A DNA stretch of 64,000 nt from Lachnoclostridium sp. (lineage in GTDB: Bacteria > Bacillota > Clostridia > Lachnospirales > Lachnospiraceae), in NCBI GenBank assembly GCA_021770065.1, contig JAETRR010000002.1:186001-250000 (forward strand), read 5' to 3'. Below are positions 37,584 to 46,968 of this stretch, piece by piece; position 1 is the first letter of the stretch; every line of letters begins with the position of its first letter. The position numbers were made by a program, and so were the translations under genes. The notes beneath the pieces were generated by a model. That model saw only the letters and a program-made list of their open reading frames with translations. It was not told the DNA's origin and ran no database searches.

Positions 37584-38570
37584 TCATTTATCTTTTGTTG
37601 TTAATATTTCAAAAACCTGCGGCAGAGGGGCGGTAAACTGCCGTCCGGAGAGATTCCCCAGTGTTCCTGTAAGCGGAGGAAATTCCAGCCGGAAAGCATG
37701 GAGAAGCTGATGCTCAAGACCAAAGCGTTCCCGAAAATATCGGTTTATCCCGGGAACTCCATACTTGGCATCACCAATCAGAGGATGGCCGATACCTGCC
37801 AGGCAGGCCCGGATCTGATGGGAGCGGCCGGTAATCAGATGAACCTCCAGACAGGTGTATTCCCTTCCTCCTTCCGAAATAGTCTCAAGGGGAACATATT
37901 CGGTGCAGATAAAACGAGTGTTTTTCTGTTCTTTTTCAAACACAGAGGCCTGGTTGGTTCTCTCATCTTTTTTCAGCCATCCCTCTATCCGCTGCTGCTT
38001 TTCAATAACCCCCGATACGATACAACGGTAAAATTTGCGCAGTTTGTGTTCGCGGATAAGTTCATTCATGGCCTGAAGTCCGGCAAGGCTCTTTCCGGCA
38101 GTAACCAGTCCGCTGGTATTCCGGTCCAGACGGCTGCAGATTCCCGGGCGGAAGCTTCGAAGCTCTTCCTCATTTATCTGGCCGGATTCCAAGAGGTAGC
38201 CGATTATCAGTTCTACCAGGGAAACATCTTCCGGCCCTGCCTTCTGCGAAAGCAGACCGGCCGGCTTGTCCAGGATGAGAATGTGGGAGTCCTCATAGAT
38301 AACGGACAGCCGGGGCGTACCGGCCGGCTTTTCTCCCGTATAGATCCGGGAAGTCGTAAAGTTTTCTATAGTTTCATCCGAGAGAAACAGGCAAATCTCA
38401 TCTCCTGTCCTCAGACGTTCGTTTCCCTCGGCTTTTCTTTTATTCAATGTGATATTTTTTTTCCGAAGCATCTTGTAGAAAAAACTTTTGGGCGCTTTAT
38501 CCATATATTTTGCCAGGAATTTATCCAGTCGCTGATCTGCTTCGTTGGGTTTAATAGTAATAATTTTCAT
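37584..38570 (-). CDS. RluA family 23S rRNA/tRNA pseudouridine synthase
   Basis: A 328-residue enzyme. It has an N-terminal S4 RNA-binding domain (DQRLDKFLAKYMDKAPKSF) and then the catalytic domain with the RLDRNTSGL motif carrying the nucleophilic Asp, followed by GRSHQIRACLAGIGHPLIGD. It isomerises uridines; the target site (RluC/D type) cannot be told. GGATC lies before the ATG. It follows the MBOAT gene on the same strand but is probably independent. Confidence 0.93.
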   Translation of the reverse strand: MKIITIKPNEADQRLDKFLAKYMDKAPKSFFYKMLRKKNITLNKRKAEGNERLRTGDEICLFLSDETIENFTTSRIYTGEKPAGTPRLSVIYEDSHILILDKPAGLLSQKAGPEDVSLVELIIGYLLESGQINEEELRSFRPGICSRLDRNTSGLVTAGKSLAGLQAMNELIREHKLRKFYRCIVSGVIEKQQRIEGWLKKDERTNQASVFEKEQKNTRFICTEYVPLETISEGGREYTCLEVHLITGRSHQIRACLAGIGHPLIGDAKYGVPGINRYFRERFGLEHQLLHAFRLEFPPLTGTLGNLSGRQFTAPLPQVFEILTTKDK

Positions 38571-38607
38571 AAAATGATCCTATCATAAAATCCGTTTACA
38601 GGCAATC

Positions 38608-38645
38608 AAAAAAGTGTAAAGCCCTTCATCAAAAGACTTTACACT
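38608..38645 (-). terminator. Intrinsic terminator of the 55-residue ORF
   Basis: On the minus strand AGTGTAAAG and CTTTACACT form a 9-bp stem followed by six T residues, 32 nt after the small ORF's stop. Confidence 0.8.
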
Positions 38646-38676
38646 CTGTTTTATAAGTTTTTTGTTTCTGTGAATA

Positions 38677-38844
38677 TTATTTGATATCTAATTCACTTGT
38701 GACAATCCCGAAAGATTCAAGTTTTGCCTTAACTAATGTTAATTGGTAATTTAATTCTTTTTCTACGTCATCAGCATTTTTAATACGCTGCAGGTTGGAA
38801 TAAACATCAATTAAGTTATTGATCATTTCCTTATCACTGAGCAT
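38677..38844 (-). CDS. Small conserved-looking protein, 55 residues
   Basis: An ORF reading MLSDKEMINNLIDVYSNL at its start and ending GIVTSELDIK. AAAGGTGG ends ~7 nt upstream of the ATG at 38842-38844, and an intrinsic terminator follows. The composition (charged, amphipathic, no Cys, no transmembrane segment) suggests two helices forming a hairpin. It is AT-rich relative to its neighbours. I do not recognise the family. It is divergent from glnN. Confidence 0.75.
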   Translation of the reverse strand: MLSDKEMINNLIDVYSNLQRIKNADDVEKELNYQLTLVKAKLESFGIVTSELDIK

Positions 38845-38953
38845 ATGTTCACCACCTTTTATTGTGCTGTTTCTATGATGGTTTCATTATATCAGATACG
38901 GGCACTCGGTGTAAAGTTTTCATAGTTAGAAAAATATTTTTTTAAAATTCCTC

Positions 38954-38981
38954 TTGACAATCTCAAATATCCGAGTATACT
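38954..38981 (+). promoter_or_regulatory. Promoter of glnN
   Basis: TTGACA (38954-38959), a 16-nt spacer and TATACT (38976-38981). The predicted start near 38988 lies only a few bases ahead of a terminator hairpin. Confidence 0.75.
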
Positions 38982-38995
38982 ACATTTCGTAAGCA

Positions 38996-39032
38996 AAGGA
39001 GCTTTGGGCATCTGCCCGAAGCTCCTTTTTTT
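38996..39032 (+). terminator. Intrinsic terminator in the glnN leader (attenuator candidate)
   Basis: AAGGAGCTT (38996-39004) pairs with AAGCTCCTT (39019-39027), with an inner GGGC/GCCC and a 4-nt loop, followed by seven T residues. It lies between the glnN promoter and its ribosome site, so most initiations should stop unless the hairpin is prevented. Confidence 0.8.
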
Positions 39033-39077
39033 GATCCAGAATTCTTTCAGTATCCCTAAAGGAGAGGAGACAACGTT

Positions 39078-41177
39078 ATGAACAAAGAAATCCCCGAATT
39101 GTATGGAAGCATGATATTTGGCGACAAGGTAATGCGCAGCAAGCTGCCGAAGGATATGTACAAGGCGCTGCGGAAAACCATCGAGAACGGAACCCATCTG
39201 GAACTGGATGTGGCTAACTCCGTAGCCGTAGCCATGAAAGAATGGGCAGTGGAAAACGGAGCCACTCACTATACGCACTGGTTCCAGCCCATGACCGGCT
39301 TCACCGCCGAGAAACACGACAGTTTTATTGCTCCCGCCGGAGAAGGCGAGGTCATTATGGATTTCTCCGGCAAAGAGCTGGTAAAGGGCGAGCCGGACGC
39401 CTCAAGCTTTCCTTCCGGCGGCCTGCGCGCCACCTTCGAGGCCAGAGGCTATACTGCCTGGGATCCTACCTCCCCGGCATTTATCAAGGATAAGACCCTC
39501 TATATCCCCACTGCTTTCTGCTCCTACAGCGGAGAGGCTCTGGACAAAAAGACGCCCCTGCTGCGCTCTATGGAGGCTCTGAGCAAAGAAGCCGTAAAGG
39601 TTCTGCACCTTCTGGGGAATGAAAGCGTCACACGCGTTTCCACCACCATCGGACCGGAGCAGGAATACTTCCTGGTAGACAAAGAGCTGTACAAACAAAG
39701 AAAAGACTTGATTTTCTGCGGAAGAACCTTGTTCGGCGCTCCGGCTCCCAAGGGACAGGAAATGGAGGATCACTACTTCGGCGCCCTCAAACCCAAGGTT
39801 TCCGCCTACATGCACGATCTGGATGTGGAGCTGTGGAAGCTCGGCATTCCGGCCAAAACCAAGCACAACGAAGTGGCACCGGCACAACACGAGCTTGCCC
39901 CTGTCTTTGACACGGCAAATGTGGCCGTAGACCACAATCAGCTCACTATGGAGATTATGAAAAAGGTGGCCGAGAAGCACAATATGGTCTGCCTCCTTCA
40001 CGAAAAACCCTTCCAGGGAATCAACGGAAGCGGCAAACACAATAACTGGTCCCTAATCACCAACGAGGGCGTCAACCTTCTGAATCCCGGGCGCACACCG
40101 GCCAAGAATCTGCCCTTCCTGGTATTTTTAATGGCTGTCATCAAGGCCGTGGACGACTATGCGGATTTGATGCGGATCTCCGCCTCCAGTGCCGGAAATG
40201 ATCACCGTCTGGGCGGCAACGAGGCTCCGCCTGCCATAGTATCCATTTTCCTGGGCGACGAGCTGACAGCCGTCCTTGACGCCATTGAAAGCGATACCCA
40301 TATGGGAAAGCAGGAGGCCGTGCAGATTGACATCGGCGCCCATGTACTGCCCCATTTTGTAAAGGATAACACAGACCGCAACCGCACTTCGCCCTTTGCC
40401 TTCACCGGAAACAAATTCGAATTCCGGATGCTTGGCTCCTCCGCTTCCGTAGCCACACCCAACATTGTGCTCAATACTGCCGTAGCCGAGGCACTGGCGC
40501 AATTCTATGAGGAGCTCAAGGGAACGGCGCCGGAAAATATGGAGCAGGCCGTTCACGAACTGTTGAAAAAAGCCATAAAAAAGCATAAAAAAATTATTTT
40601 CAACGGAAACGGATACTCCGAAGATTGGATCGAAGAAGCGAAAAAACGCGGCCTTTACAACCTGGTGTCCACTCCCGACTGCCTGCCGCAGTTTATCGAG
40701 GATAAAAATGTGGATCTCTTTACCAGACATCACATCTTTACCAGGGAAGAAATATTCTCCCGCTATGAGATATTACTGGAAAACTACACCAAGACCGTGC
40801 TCATTGAGGCCCGGACTCTGGATGAGATGCTGACCAAGGACTTTCTGCCGGCCGTCAATGCCTATGCCGGTGAGACTGCCAGAAGCGCGGCTTCCAAAAA
40901 AGACTTTCTGCCGGGCTTATCCGTGGACGCAGAGGAAACACTCGTATCCGAACTGACCGAATCCTACGGAGCGCTCACAGAGGGAATCAAAGAATTAAAA
41001 GCTCTGATTTCCAAAGCCGCTGCCGCAGAGGAAGCACTTAAGGCAGCCGACATCTGTCACAGAGAACTTCTGGTGAAAATGGATGAGCTGGCCGAAACAG
41101 CAAACAAAGCAGAGGCGCTGATACCAGACTCCTTCCTTCCTTATCCGACCTACGATCAGCTTCTCTTCTCGCTGTAA
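39078..41177 (+). CDS. glnN: Glutamine synthetase type III
   Basis: A 699-residue GSIII, making glutamine from glutamate, ammonia and ATP. Family motifs are [17 protein letters not shown], the catalytic [43 protein letters not shown] and [17 protein letters not shown]. The length matches the type III class of Bacteroides and clostridia. GAGAGGAGA precedes the ATG. Codon use (many C-ending codons) is typical of a highly expressed gene. It is followed 10 nt later by purF. Confidence 0.97.
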   Translation: MNKEIPELYGSMIFGDKVMRSKLPKDMYKALRKTIENGTHLELDVANSVAVAMKEWAVENGATHYTHWFQPMTGFTAEKHDSFIAPAGEGEVIMDFSGKELVKGEPDASSFPSGGLRATFEARGYTAWDPTSPAFIKDKTLYIPTAFCSYSGEALDKKTPLLRSMEALSKEAVKVLHLLGNESVTRVSTTIGPEQEYFLVDKELYKQRKDLIFCGRTLFGAPAPKGQEMEDHYFGALKPKVSAYMHDLDVELWKLGIPAKTKHNEVAPAQHELAPVFDTANVAVDHNQLTMEIMKKVAEKHNMVCLLHEKPFQGINGSGKHNNWSLITNEGVNLLNPGRTPAKNLPFLVFLMAVIKAVDDYADLMRISASSAGNDHRLGGNEAPPAIVSIFLGDELTAVLDAIESDTHMGKQEAVQIDIGAHVLPHFVKDNTDRNRTSPFAFTGNKFEFRMLGSSASVATPNIVLNTAVAEALAQFYEELKGTAPENMEQAVHELLKKAIKKHKKIIFNGNGYSEDWIEEAKKRGLYNLVSTPDCLPQFIEDKNVDLFTRHHIFTREEIFSRYEILLENYTKTVLIEARTLDEMLTKDFLPAVNAYAGETARSAASKKDFLPGLSVDAEETLVSELTESYGALTEGIKELKALISKAAAAEEALKAADICHRELLVKMDELAETANKAEALIPDSFLPYPTYDQLLFSL

Positions 41178-41187
41178 GAGGTTTATT

Positions 41188-42609
41188 ATGAAAGAAAGTT
41201 TTCACAGATCAGCAGCTTCTATAGAAGAATCACGTATCAAAGAAGCCTGCGGTGTGTTCGGGATCTTTAACCCGGACGGTGAGGAGGCGGCCGGTTCCAT
41301 TTACTATGGGCTGGCCTCCCTGCAGCACCGCGGCCAGGAATCCTGCGGAATCGCCATCTGCGATACAAAGGGACCCAAGGGAAACATGAATGTCCGCAAA
41401 GGCATGGGCCTGGTCCATGAAGTATTTTCGGAAGCCGCTCTAAAAGAATTAAAAGGAAATCTTGGCGTGGGCCATGTCCGCTACTCTACCACCGGGGAAT
41501 CAAACCTCAATAATGCCCAGCCCCTGGTTCTGAACTACATTAAAGGAACTCTCGCACTTGCCCACAACGGAAATCTCATCAATACCGAAGAGCTCCGCAA
41601 AGAGCTGGTCCGCACAGGAGCAATCTTCCAGACTACTGCGGATTCCGAGGTAATTGCCTATCACATCGCCCGTGCAAGAGTTTATACAAGCTCGGTAGAG
41701 GAAGCCATCCAAAAAGCCGCCGCCAAAATCAAAGGCGCCTACGGCCTGGTAATTGCCAGCCCGAGAAAGCTGATCGGCGTAAGAGATCCCTTCGGCTTAA
41801 AACCGCTCTGCCTCGGCAGACGCGGCTCTTCCTATATCATCGCTTCCGAAAGCTGTGCACTCCACGCCGTGGGAGCAGAATTTGTCCGGGACATTCTTCC
41901 GGGGGAAATCCTGACCATTTCTCAGAGAGGCATAACCTCCAACCTGCAATTATGCCAGAAAAAGCAGGCACACTGTATTTTTGAATACATATACTTTGCC
42001 CGGCTGGACAGCACCCTGGACGGCATCTCCGTCTATGAATCCCGTCTGAAAGCCGGTGCAGCCCTGGCAAAAGCCTATCCGGCAGACGCCGATCTGGTAA
42101 CCGGCGTTCCCGATTCCGGCCTTGCCGCCGCCCAGGGTTTTGCCGGCGAATCCGGCATTCCCTTTGGTCTGGCCTTCCACAAAAACAGCTACGTAGGCCG
42201 GACCTTCATCAAGCCCACCCAGGAAGAACGAAAGTCCGGAGTGCGCCTGAAGCTGAGCATTCTGGAAGCCGCCGTAAAAGGAAAAAATCTGGTACTTGTA
42301 GACGATTCCATAGTCCGTGGCACCACCATAGCCAACCTGATACGCCTGCTGAAGCAGGCCGGAGCCGGAAAAGTACACGTAAGAATCAGCTCACCCCCCT
42401 TTTTGCACCCCTGTTACTTCGGCACAGACATTCCCTCCAATCAGCAGCTCCTGGCCGCCTCCCACTCCGTAGAAGAGATCCGCCGCTTGATCGGCGCAGA
42501 CTCCCTGGGCTATATGCGCGTAGAAGATCTGGACAGTACCGTAAACGGTCTTCCATTGTGCAAAGCCTGCTTTGACAACCACTACCCAATGGAAATCCCA
42601 CAAACATAG
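41188..42609 (+). CDS. purF: Amidophosphoribosyltransferase
   Basis: A 473-residue enzyme committing PRPP to purine synthesis using glutamine. A 20-residue propeptide precedes the N-terminal nucleophile Cys21 (EACGVFGIF). The glutaminase domain follows (LQHRGQESCGIA, GHVRYSTTGESN), then the PRPP domain with LVLVDDSIVRGTT. The C-terminal CKAC and HPCYFG cysteines suggest the B. subtilis-type [4Fe-4S] form. It starts 10 nt after glnN and so is probably co-transcribed. Confidence 0.97.
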   Translation: MKESFHRSAASIEESRIKEACGVFGIFNPDGEEAAGSIYYGLASLQHRGQESCGIAICDTKGPKGNMNVRKGMGLVHEVFSEAALKELKGNLGVGHVRYSTTGESNLNNAQPLVLNYIKGTLALAHNGNLINTEELRKELVRTGAIFQTTADSEVIAYHIARARVYTSSVEEAIQKAAAKIKGAYGLVIASPRKLIGVRDPFGLKPLCLGRRGSSYIIASESCALHAVGAEFVRDILPGEILTISQRGITSNLQLCQKKQAHCIFEYIYFARLDSTLDGISVYESRLKAGAALAKAYPADADLVTGVPDSGLAAAQGFAGESGIPFGLAFHKNSYVGRTFIKPTQEERKSGVRLKLSILEAAVKGKNLVLVDDSIVRGTTIANLIRLLKQAGAGKVHVRISSPPFLHPCYFGTDIPSNQQLLAASHSVEEIRRLIGADSLGYMRVEDLDSTVNGLPLCKACFDNHYPMEIPQT

Positions 42610-42615
42610 AAAACA

Positions 42616-42665
42616 TTGCTCCCAAAACCAGAACGTGCTGCAAAAAACTTTTACTCCCAAAACCA
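42616..42665 (+). repeat. Direct near-repeat flanking palindromic element A
   Basis: CTCCCAAAACCAG occurs at 42619-42631 and again at 42653-42665, each followed by a similar run (GCTGCAAAAAACTTTT versus GCTGCAAAAGAAGTCC). It looks like a partial duplicate of the left edge of the element. Confidence 0.6.
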
Positions 42666-42874
42666 GGGTCAGCTGCAAAAGAAGTCCTCCGGATTTTCCG
42701 ATATCAAGTGTCCGGCTGTTCGCGCACACACTGTCTGATGTGGACGGACATTACCAAAATACCAGCCGTTATAAAAATATAACAAGGTAATGTCCATCCA
42801 AAGCAGACAGTGTGTACGCGAACCGTCCGAACACGGATATGGAAAATCCGGAGGACTTCTTTTGCAGCTGACCC
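42666..42874. repeat. Palindromic element A (90-nt arms, 30-nt loop)
   Basis: Arms 42666-42755 and 42786-42874. The outer 34 bp pair perfectly and the inner ~55 bp pair with scattered mismatches, including GGACATTACC against GGTAATGTCC at the loop. It lies between the convergent purF and deoC genes, with only ~11 nt to deoC. A second family member is at 56604-56817. No ORF is apparent. A two-way terminator role is possible, but the length greatly exceeds a normal terminator. Confidence 0.85.
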
Positions 42875-42885
42875 GTCCGTCCCAA

Positions 42886-43551
42886 TTAATACCCCGAACT
42901 CGCCTCATTCTTCACAATCTTCACAATCCTGCTCGTCCCGAGCCGATCTGCCCCAAGCTCCAGGAACTTTTCCGCATCTCCCATAGAAGAAATCCCCCCG
43001 GCAGCCTTCATCCGTACACCCGGTCCGATATGCTCCGAAAACAGCTTAATATCCTCAAAAGTCGCTCCGGCCTTAGAAAATCCGGTAGAAGTCTTAATAA
43101 AATCCGCCCCGGCATTCGTAACCGCATGGCACAAAGCAATCTTCTCTTCATCCGTAAGAAGACAGGTTTCAATAATTACTTTCAGAATTTTATCCCCGCA
43201 TGCCGCTTTAAGCGTCCGGATCTCTTCCTCAATGGCATCAAACTTTCCGTCTTTCGCCCAGCCGATATTAATGACCATATCGATCTCATCCGCACCATTT
43301 AAAAGCGCGTCCTTCGTCTCAAACTCCTTAGCTGCCGTAGTCATATACCCGTTGGGGAATCCGATTACCGTACAGACAGCCATCTTATCCTGTACATAAT
43401 CCTTCACCTGCTTCACATAGCTTGGAGGAATGCACACAGATGCCGTCCCATAAGCAATCGCATCATCACAAATCTGCCGGATCTCCTCCCATACAGCCGT
43501 CTGCGTCAGCAAAGTATGATCCACATGTTTCAAAATCTCTTTTACATCCAT
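42886..43551 (-). CDS. deoC: Deoxyribose-phosphate aldolase
   Basis: A 221-residue class I aldolase splitting 2-deoxyribose 5-phosphate into acetaldehyde and glyceraldehyde 3-phosphate. The Schiff-base lysine motif [15 protein letters not shown] and the strand [13 protein letters not shown] are visible, and the start [11 protein letters not shown] is typical. It is the last gene of the nucleoside operon. GGAGAA precedes the ATG. Confidence 0.97.
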   Translation of the reverse strand: MDVKEILKHVDHTLLTQTAVWEEIRQICDDAIAYGTASVCIPPSYVKQVKDYVQDKMAVCTVIGFPNGYMTTAAKEFETKDALLNGADEIDMVINIGWAKDGKFDAIEEEIRTLKAACGDKILKVIIETCLLTDEEKIALCHAVTNAGADFIKTSTGFSKAGATFEDIKLFSEHIGPGVRMKAAGGISSMGDAEKFLELGADRLGTSRIVKIVKNEASSGY

Positions 43552-43611
43552 TCTTATTCTCCTATTCCGGTTTTACATCCCCTAAACAGTACACCTTCCT
43601 TTAAAAAAAGA

Positions 43612-44322
43612 TTAGGCTAATTCCAAAGCAATCTCCATCATCTTTCCGAAGCCGACCTGCCGATCCTCTGCGCTCAGAGCCTCGCCCGTATAAATATGAT
43701 CCGAGATTGTCAAGAGACAAAGCGCCTTCTTCCCGGCCTTCGCCGCATTCATATAAAGAGCCGCTGCCTCCATCTCCACTGCAAGCACACCCATACTTCT
43801 CCACAGATCATTGGCATCACTCTTCGCATTGTAGAACACATCCGAAGACAGCACATTTCCGACAACCACATGAGTTCCCTGCTCCTTAGCGACAGCAATG
43901 GCCTTACTCATAAGCTCATAATCCGCTGTAGGTGCAAAGGTTCCGGGAAGTCCGAACTGGTACGCATAATTGGAATCCGTGCAGGCGCCCATGCCCACGA
44001 CCACATCCATCACCTTCACATGATCCTGCAGGGCACCGGCCGAACCAATGCGGATAATATTATCCACATCATAAAAATGAAAGAGCTCATAAGAATAAAT
44101 TCCAATGGACGGCATTCCCATACCGGCCCCCATCACGGAAATCTCTTTCCCGTGATACGTTCCCGTATAACCGAACATGTTCCGGACCGTAGTCACCAGT
44201 CTCGGATTCTCCAGATAAGTCTCCGCAATATATTTTGCACGCAGGGGATCTCCCGGCATCAGAACCGTCTTTGCAAAATCTCCCTCTTTTCCCCCATTGT
44301 GGGGAGTTGGTACTTTAGACAT
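43612..44322 (-). CDS. deoD: Purine-nucleoside phosphorylase, DeoD type
   Basis: A 236-residue hexameric-type phosphorylase cleaving purine (deoxy)ribonucleosides. Motifs: MPGDPLRAKYIAETYL (phosphate site), GAGMGMPSIGIYSYEL, RIGSAGALQ and LAVEMEAAALY. It starts 4 nt after the YczE-like gene and precedes deoC by 60 nt. Confidence 0.97.
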   Translation of the reverse strand: MSKVPTPHNGGKEGDFAKTVLMPGDPLRAKYIAETYLENPRLVTTVRNMFGYTGTYHGKEISVMGAGMGMPSIGIYSYELFHFYDVDNIIRIGSAGALQDHVKVMDVVVGMGACTDSNYAYQFGLPGTFAPTADYELMSKAIAVAKEQGTHVVVGNVLSSDVFYNAKSDANDLWRSMGVLAVEMEAAALYMNAAKAGKKALCLLTISDHIYTGEALSAEDRQVGFGKMMEIALELA

Positions 44323-44326
44323 TTTA

Positions 44327-44953
44327 TTACTCCTCTCTCAACCAATATTTTTTCAAAATCTTCGTAAAAAACTGAATCACCGGACCTACAGCCAGGGCGG
44401 TAATCACCGTAACCACCCCCAGCCTGCCGCCCAGAAGCGTTCCCAGAACCACCATGGCCAGGTCAAACCCAATCTTCACATACCGGTATTCTTTTTTCAG
44501 TACATCGCGAAGCACCAGCACTACTCCGGTAAAAGGATCCACACCGATATCCACTGTAATATAAACAGCGACACCCAGGGATAACAGCACACATCCCAGC
44601 ACACTAAACACAATACGCACTCCGACATCCTCCGAAGCCCCCAGCAGCCGGTAGATAAAATTTCCAAAATCCACACAAAAGCCGTAAGGCAGAAGATACA
44701 CAAAAGTACCGATGCTGACATAGCGTCTTCCTGTAAAAAAGAGAAGCACCAGAAGCACAATATTTACCACATTGGATGCCGTTCCAAGCTGAGCCTGGCT
44801 CATACCGCTGACACTGCGGATTCCGTCATAAACGATTCCGACAGGATCATTTCCAAATCCGGCGCAATTATTAAAAGCAACCCCCACGCCCACAAGGAGA
44901 ACCCCGAAAGCCGCGGCGAGAATACTTTTCCATGTAATCTTATGCTGTTCCAT
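44327..44953 (-). CDS. YczE/YyaS/YitT family membrane protein
   Basis: A 208-residue protein with about six hydrophobic segments and the family's FNNCAGFGNDPVGIVYDG and ITVDIGVDPFTGVVL repeats, which look like an internal duplication. The function is unknown. Embedded in the nucleoside operon (gaps of 10 and 4 nt), it may transport a related compound or a product such as a sugar or base. Confidence 0.82.
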   Translation of the reverse strand: MEQHKITWKSILAAAFGVLLVGVGVAFNNCAGFGNDPVGIVYDGIRSVSGMSQAQLGTASNVVNIVLLVLLFFTGRRYVSIGTFVYLLPYGFCVDFGNFIYRLLGASEDVGVRIVFSVLGCVLLSLGVAVYITVDIGVDPFTGVVLVLRDVLKKEYRYVKIGFDLAMVVLGTLLGGRLGVVTVITALAVGPVIQFFTKILKKYWLREE

Positions 44954-44963
44954 GAGACACCTG

Positions 44964-45899
44964 TTATTTCGACTTTACAAAAATTTTCCCGTTTGCCGCC
45001 GGTGTATGGGCCTTGCCCACAAACAGTACCAGTGCCAGGATAGTCACAATGTACGGAATCATGGAAATCAGGTTGGGCGAAACCGTATTGCTCTGTCCGG
45101 CCAGGGTCTTAATGCCGCTGCAGAGTCCGAAAAGCAGGCAGGCCTTCGTAGCGCCCCCGGGAGAAAACTTTCCGAAAATTACTGCCGCGATCGCGATAAA
45201 ACCCTGTCCCACGATTACGCTCGGACGGAACTGGTTGATGGTTGCCAGTGTTACAAAGGCTCCGCCGAGTCCTGCCAGGAAACCGGACAGAATCACACAG
45301 GTATAACGAACCTTGTACACGTCAATCCCCAGGGATTCACAGGCCTCCGGATGCTCTCCCACTGCACGCAGGTGTGCGCCGAACTTTGTCTTATAGAACA
45401 CAAACCAGCAGACAAGGGCAAGAAGGAACACCAGATAAGCTACCGAGTACACATTCAGCACGTTGCTCCAGAAGGAGCCCGCCGGAAATACGCCCTGGAA
45501 CAGCTTTGGAAGCTTGCAGCTTGGATCCATGGCCGGTGTGTCCGAAGAATTATTGTACATTGCCTTACATAAGAATACCGCAAGGCCCGGTCCAAGGAAA
45601 TTAATTGCCGTTCCGGCAATGGTCTGATCCGCATGGAAGGAAATACAGGCCACCGCATGAATCACTCCGAACAATGCCCCGGCCAGACCGGCACAGAAAA
45701 ATGCAATCCATCCGTTTCCGGTGGTCAGGCCCATAACCGCTCCCGTAAAGGCGCCGATCGTCATCATTCCTTCAATTCCGATATTGACAACGCCGCTGCG
45801 CTCGGAAAAACAGGAACCGAGAGCTGCCAGCAGAAGCGGCGGTGTGGCGATTAAGGTTGCATTGATAAGTAACCCGAGATCTTTAATAATCACATCCAT
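44964..45899 (-). CDS. Nucleoside ABC transporter permease 2 (NupQ/YufQ-like)
   Basis: A 311-residue permease of the branched-chain/ribose-like class (BPD_transp_2). Visible: SERSGVVNIGIEGMMTIGAF, GAHLRAVGEHPEACESLGIDV (the EAA-like coupling loop) and VGQGFIAIAAVIFGKFSP. It forms a heterodimer with the permease encoded immediately upstream. The start at 45899 lies 1 nt after the preceding stop with GGAGGG upstream. The context (BMP-type binding protein, deo genes) supports nucleoside import. Confidence 0.9.
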   Translation of the reverse strand: MDVIIKDLGLLINATLIATPPLLLAALGSCFSERSGVVNIGIEGMMTIGAFTGAVMGLTTGNGWIAFFCAGLAGALFGVIHAVACISFHADQTIAGTAINFLGPGLAVFLCKAMYNNSSDTPAMDPSCKLPKLFQGVFPAGSFWSNVLNVYSVAYLVFLLALVCWFVFYKTKFGAHLRAVGEHPEACESLGIDVYKVRYTCVILSGFLAGLGGAFVTLATINQFRPSVIVGQGFIAIAAVIFGKFSPGGATKACLLFGLCSGIKTLAGQSNTVSPNLISMIPYIVTILALVLFVGKAHTPAANGKIFVKSK

Positions 45900-45900
45900 T

Positions 45901-46968
45901 CTACTTTCCCTCCTTTTTGCCGAAACGGGCAAACAGCACCCGGAAAATCTGGGAAATAGCGATAAACAAAATAACGCATCCCATAATAATGTCTACAACC
46001 TCTGAGGGCGCTTTCACAATACTGAGCTTGGATCCGCCGTATTTCATGGCGCCATAGAAAAGCCCGGAAAAGATGCAGCCGATGGGACTGGAGGAGCCAA
46101 TCAGGGCTACCGTGATTCCCTCGAAGCCAAAGCCTTCCTGTCCGGCAAACTGGCTTAAACGCCCGGACATGCCCAGGATCTGTACGGCACCGCCGAGGCC
46201 GGCCAGCGCGCCGGAGATGCCGAGAGCCGTCAGAACAGACCGGTCTGCATTGATACCCGCATACAGAGCGCCGTTGCTGTTAAAACCTACAGCCTTTAAT
46301 TTATATCCCAGAGTTGTTTTTTCAATAATTATCCAGATAATTATGGCAGCTGCAACCGCCATAATAATGCCCCAGTTAGCCGCACTGCAGTCGAGGGCCT
46401 TGCGCACTCCCTCCGGAAACAGCAGTCTTGCGGAATCCAGTACATCCTTGGAAGCCTCTCCGCCGCCTTCCTTGTGGATGACCGCCAGATTTACCACATA
46501 ATTGGACAGGTAAAATGCAATCCAGTTGAACATAATAAAGGAGAGAACCTCATGGATTCCCCGTTTTACCTTCAGAAGTCCTACAATCAGAGACCAGATC
46601 ATTCCCGCCGCCGCTGCCGCTATGATACACAGAGGCACATGAATCACAGCCGGAAGATCCAGCAGAATTCCGAGACTGCAGGCCGTCAGGCCTCCCACAA
46701 CAAACTGCCCCTCCGCGCCGATATTGAACACGCCGGTGCGGAAGGAAAAGGCTACGCTTAACCCCGTGAAGATCAGAGGGCTGGCATAAATCAATGTCCA
46801 GAACAGATATTTGGGTTTCCCAAATATACTGTTAAGCAGTTTTCCATAAGCCACCGCCGGACTGATTCCCGCAATCAGCAGGAATACGGCTCCGATAATA
46901 AAGCCCGCCGCAATAGCGATCAAGGTATAGAATACATTACTATCCAAGATACTCTTCTTTTTATTCAT
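45901..46968 (-). CDS. Nucleoside ABC transporter permease 1 (NupP/YufP-like)
   Basis: A 355-residue permease. It opens with a hydrophobic helix after MNKKKSILDSNVFY and contains GVFNIGAEGQFVVGGL, YKLKAVGFNSNGALYAGI and GEGFGFEGITVALIGSSSP-like family segments (here GQEGFGFEGITVALIG). It overlaps the ATPase gene by 8 bp. It is paired with the following permease. Confidence 0.9.
   Translation of the reverse strand: MNKKKSILDSNVFYTLIAIAAGFIIGAVFLLIAGISPAVAYGKLLNSIFGKPKYLFWTLIYASPLIFTGLSVAFSFRTGVFNIGAEGQFVVGGLTACSLGILLDLPAVIHVPLCIIAAAAAGMIWSLIVGLLKVKRGIHEVLSFIMFNWIAFYLSNYVVNLAVIHKEGGGEASKDVLDSARLLFPEGVRKALDCSAANWGIIMAVAAAIIIWIIIEKTTLGYKLKAVGFNSNGALYAGINADRSVLTALGISGALAGLGGAVQILGMSGRLSQFAGQEGFGFEGITVALIGSSSPIGCIFSGLFYGAMKYGGSKLSIVKAPSEVVDIIMGCVILFIAISQIFRVLFARFGKKEGK

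Noticed and set aside
39402-40040. 212-residue antisense frame in glnN
   Set aside because: It arises from the strongly biased codon use of glnN; no ribosome site or family resemblance.
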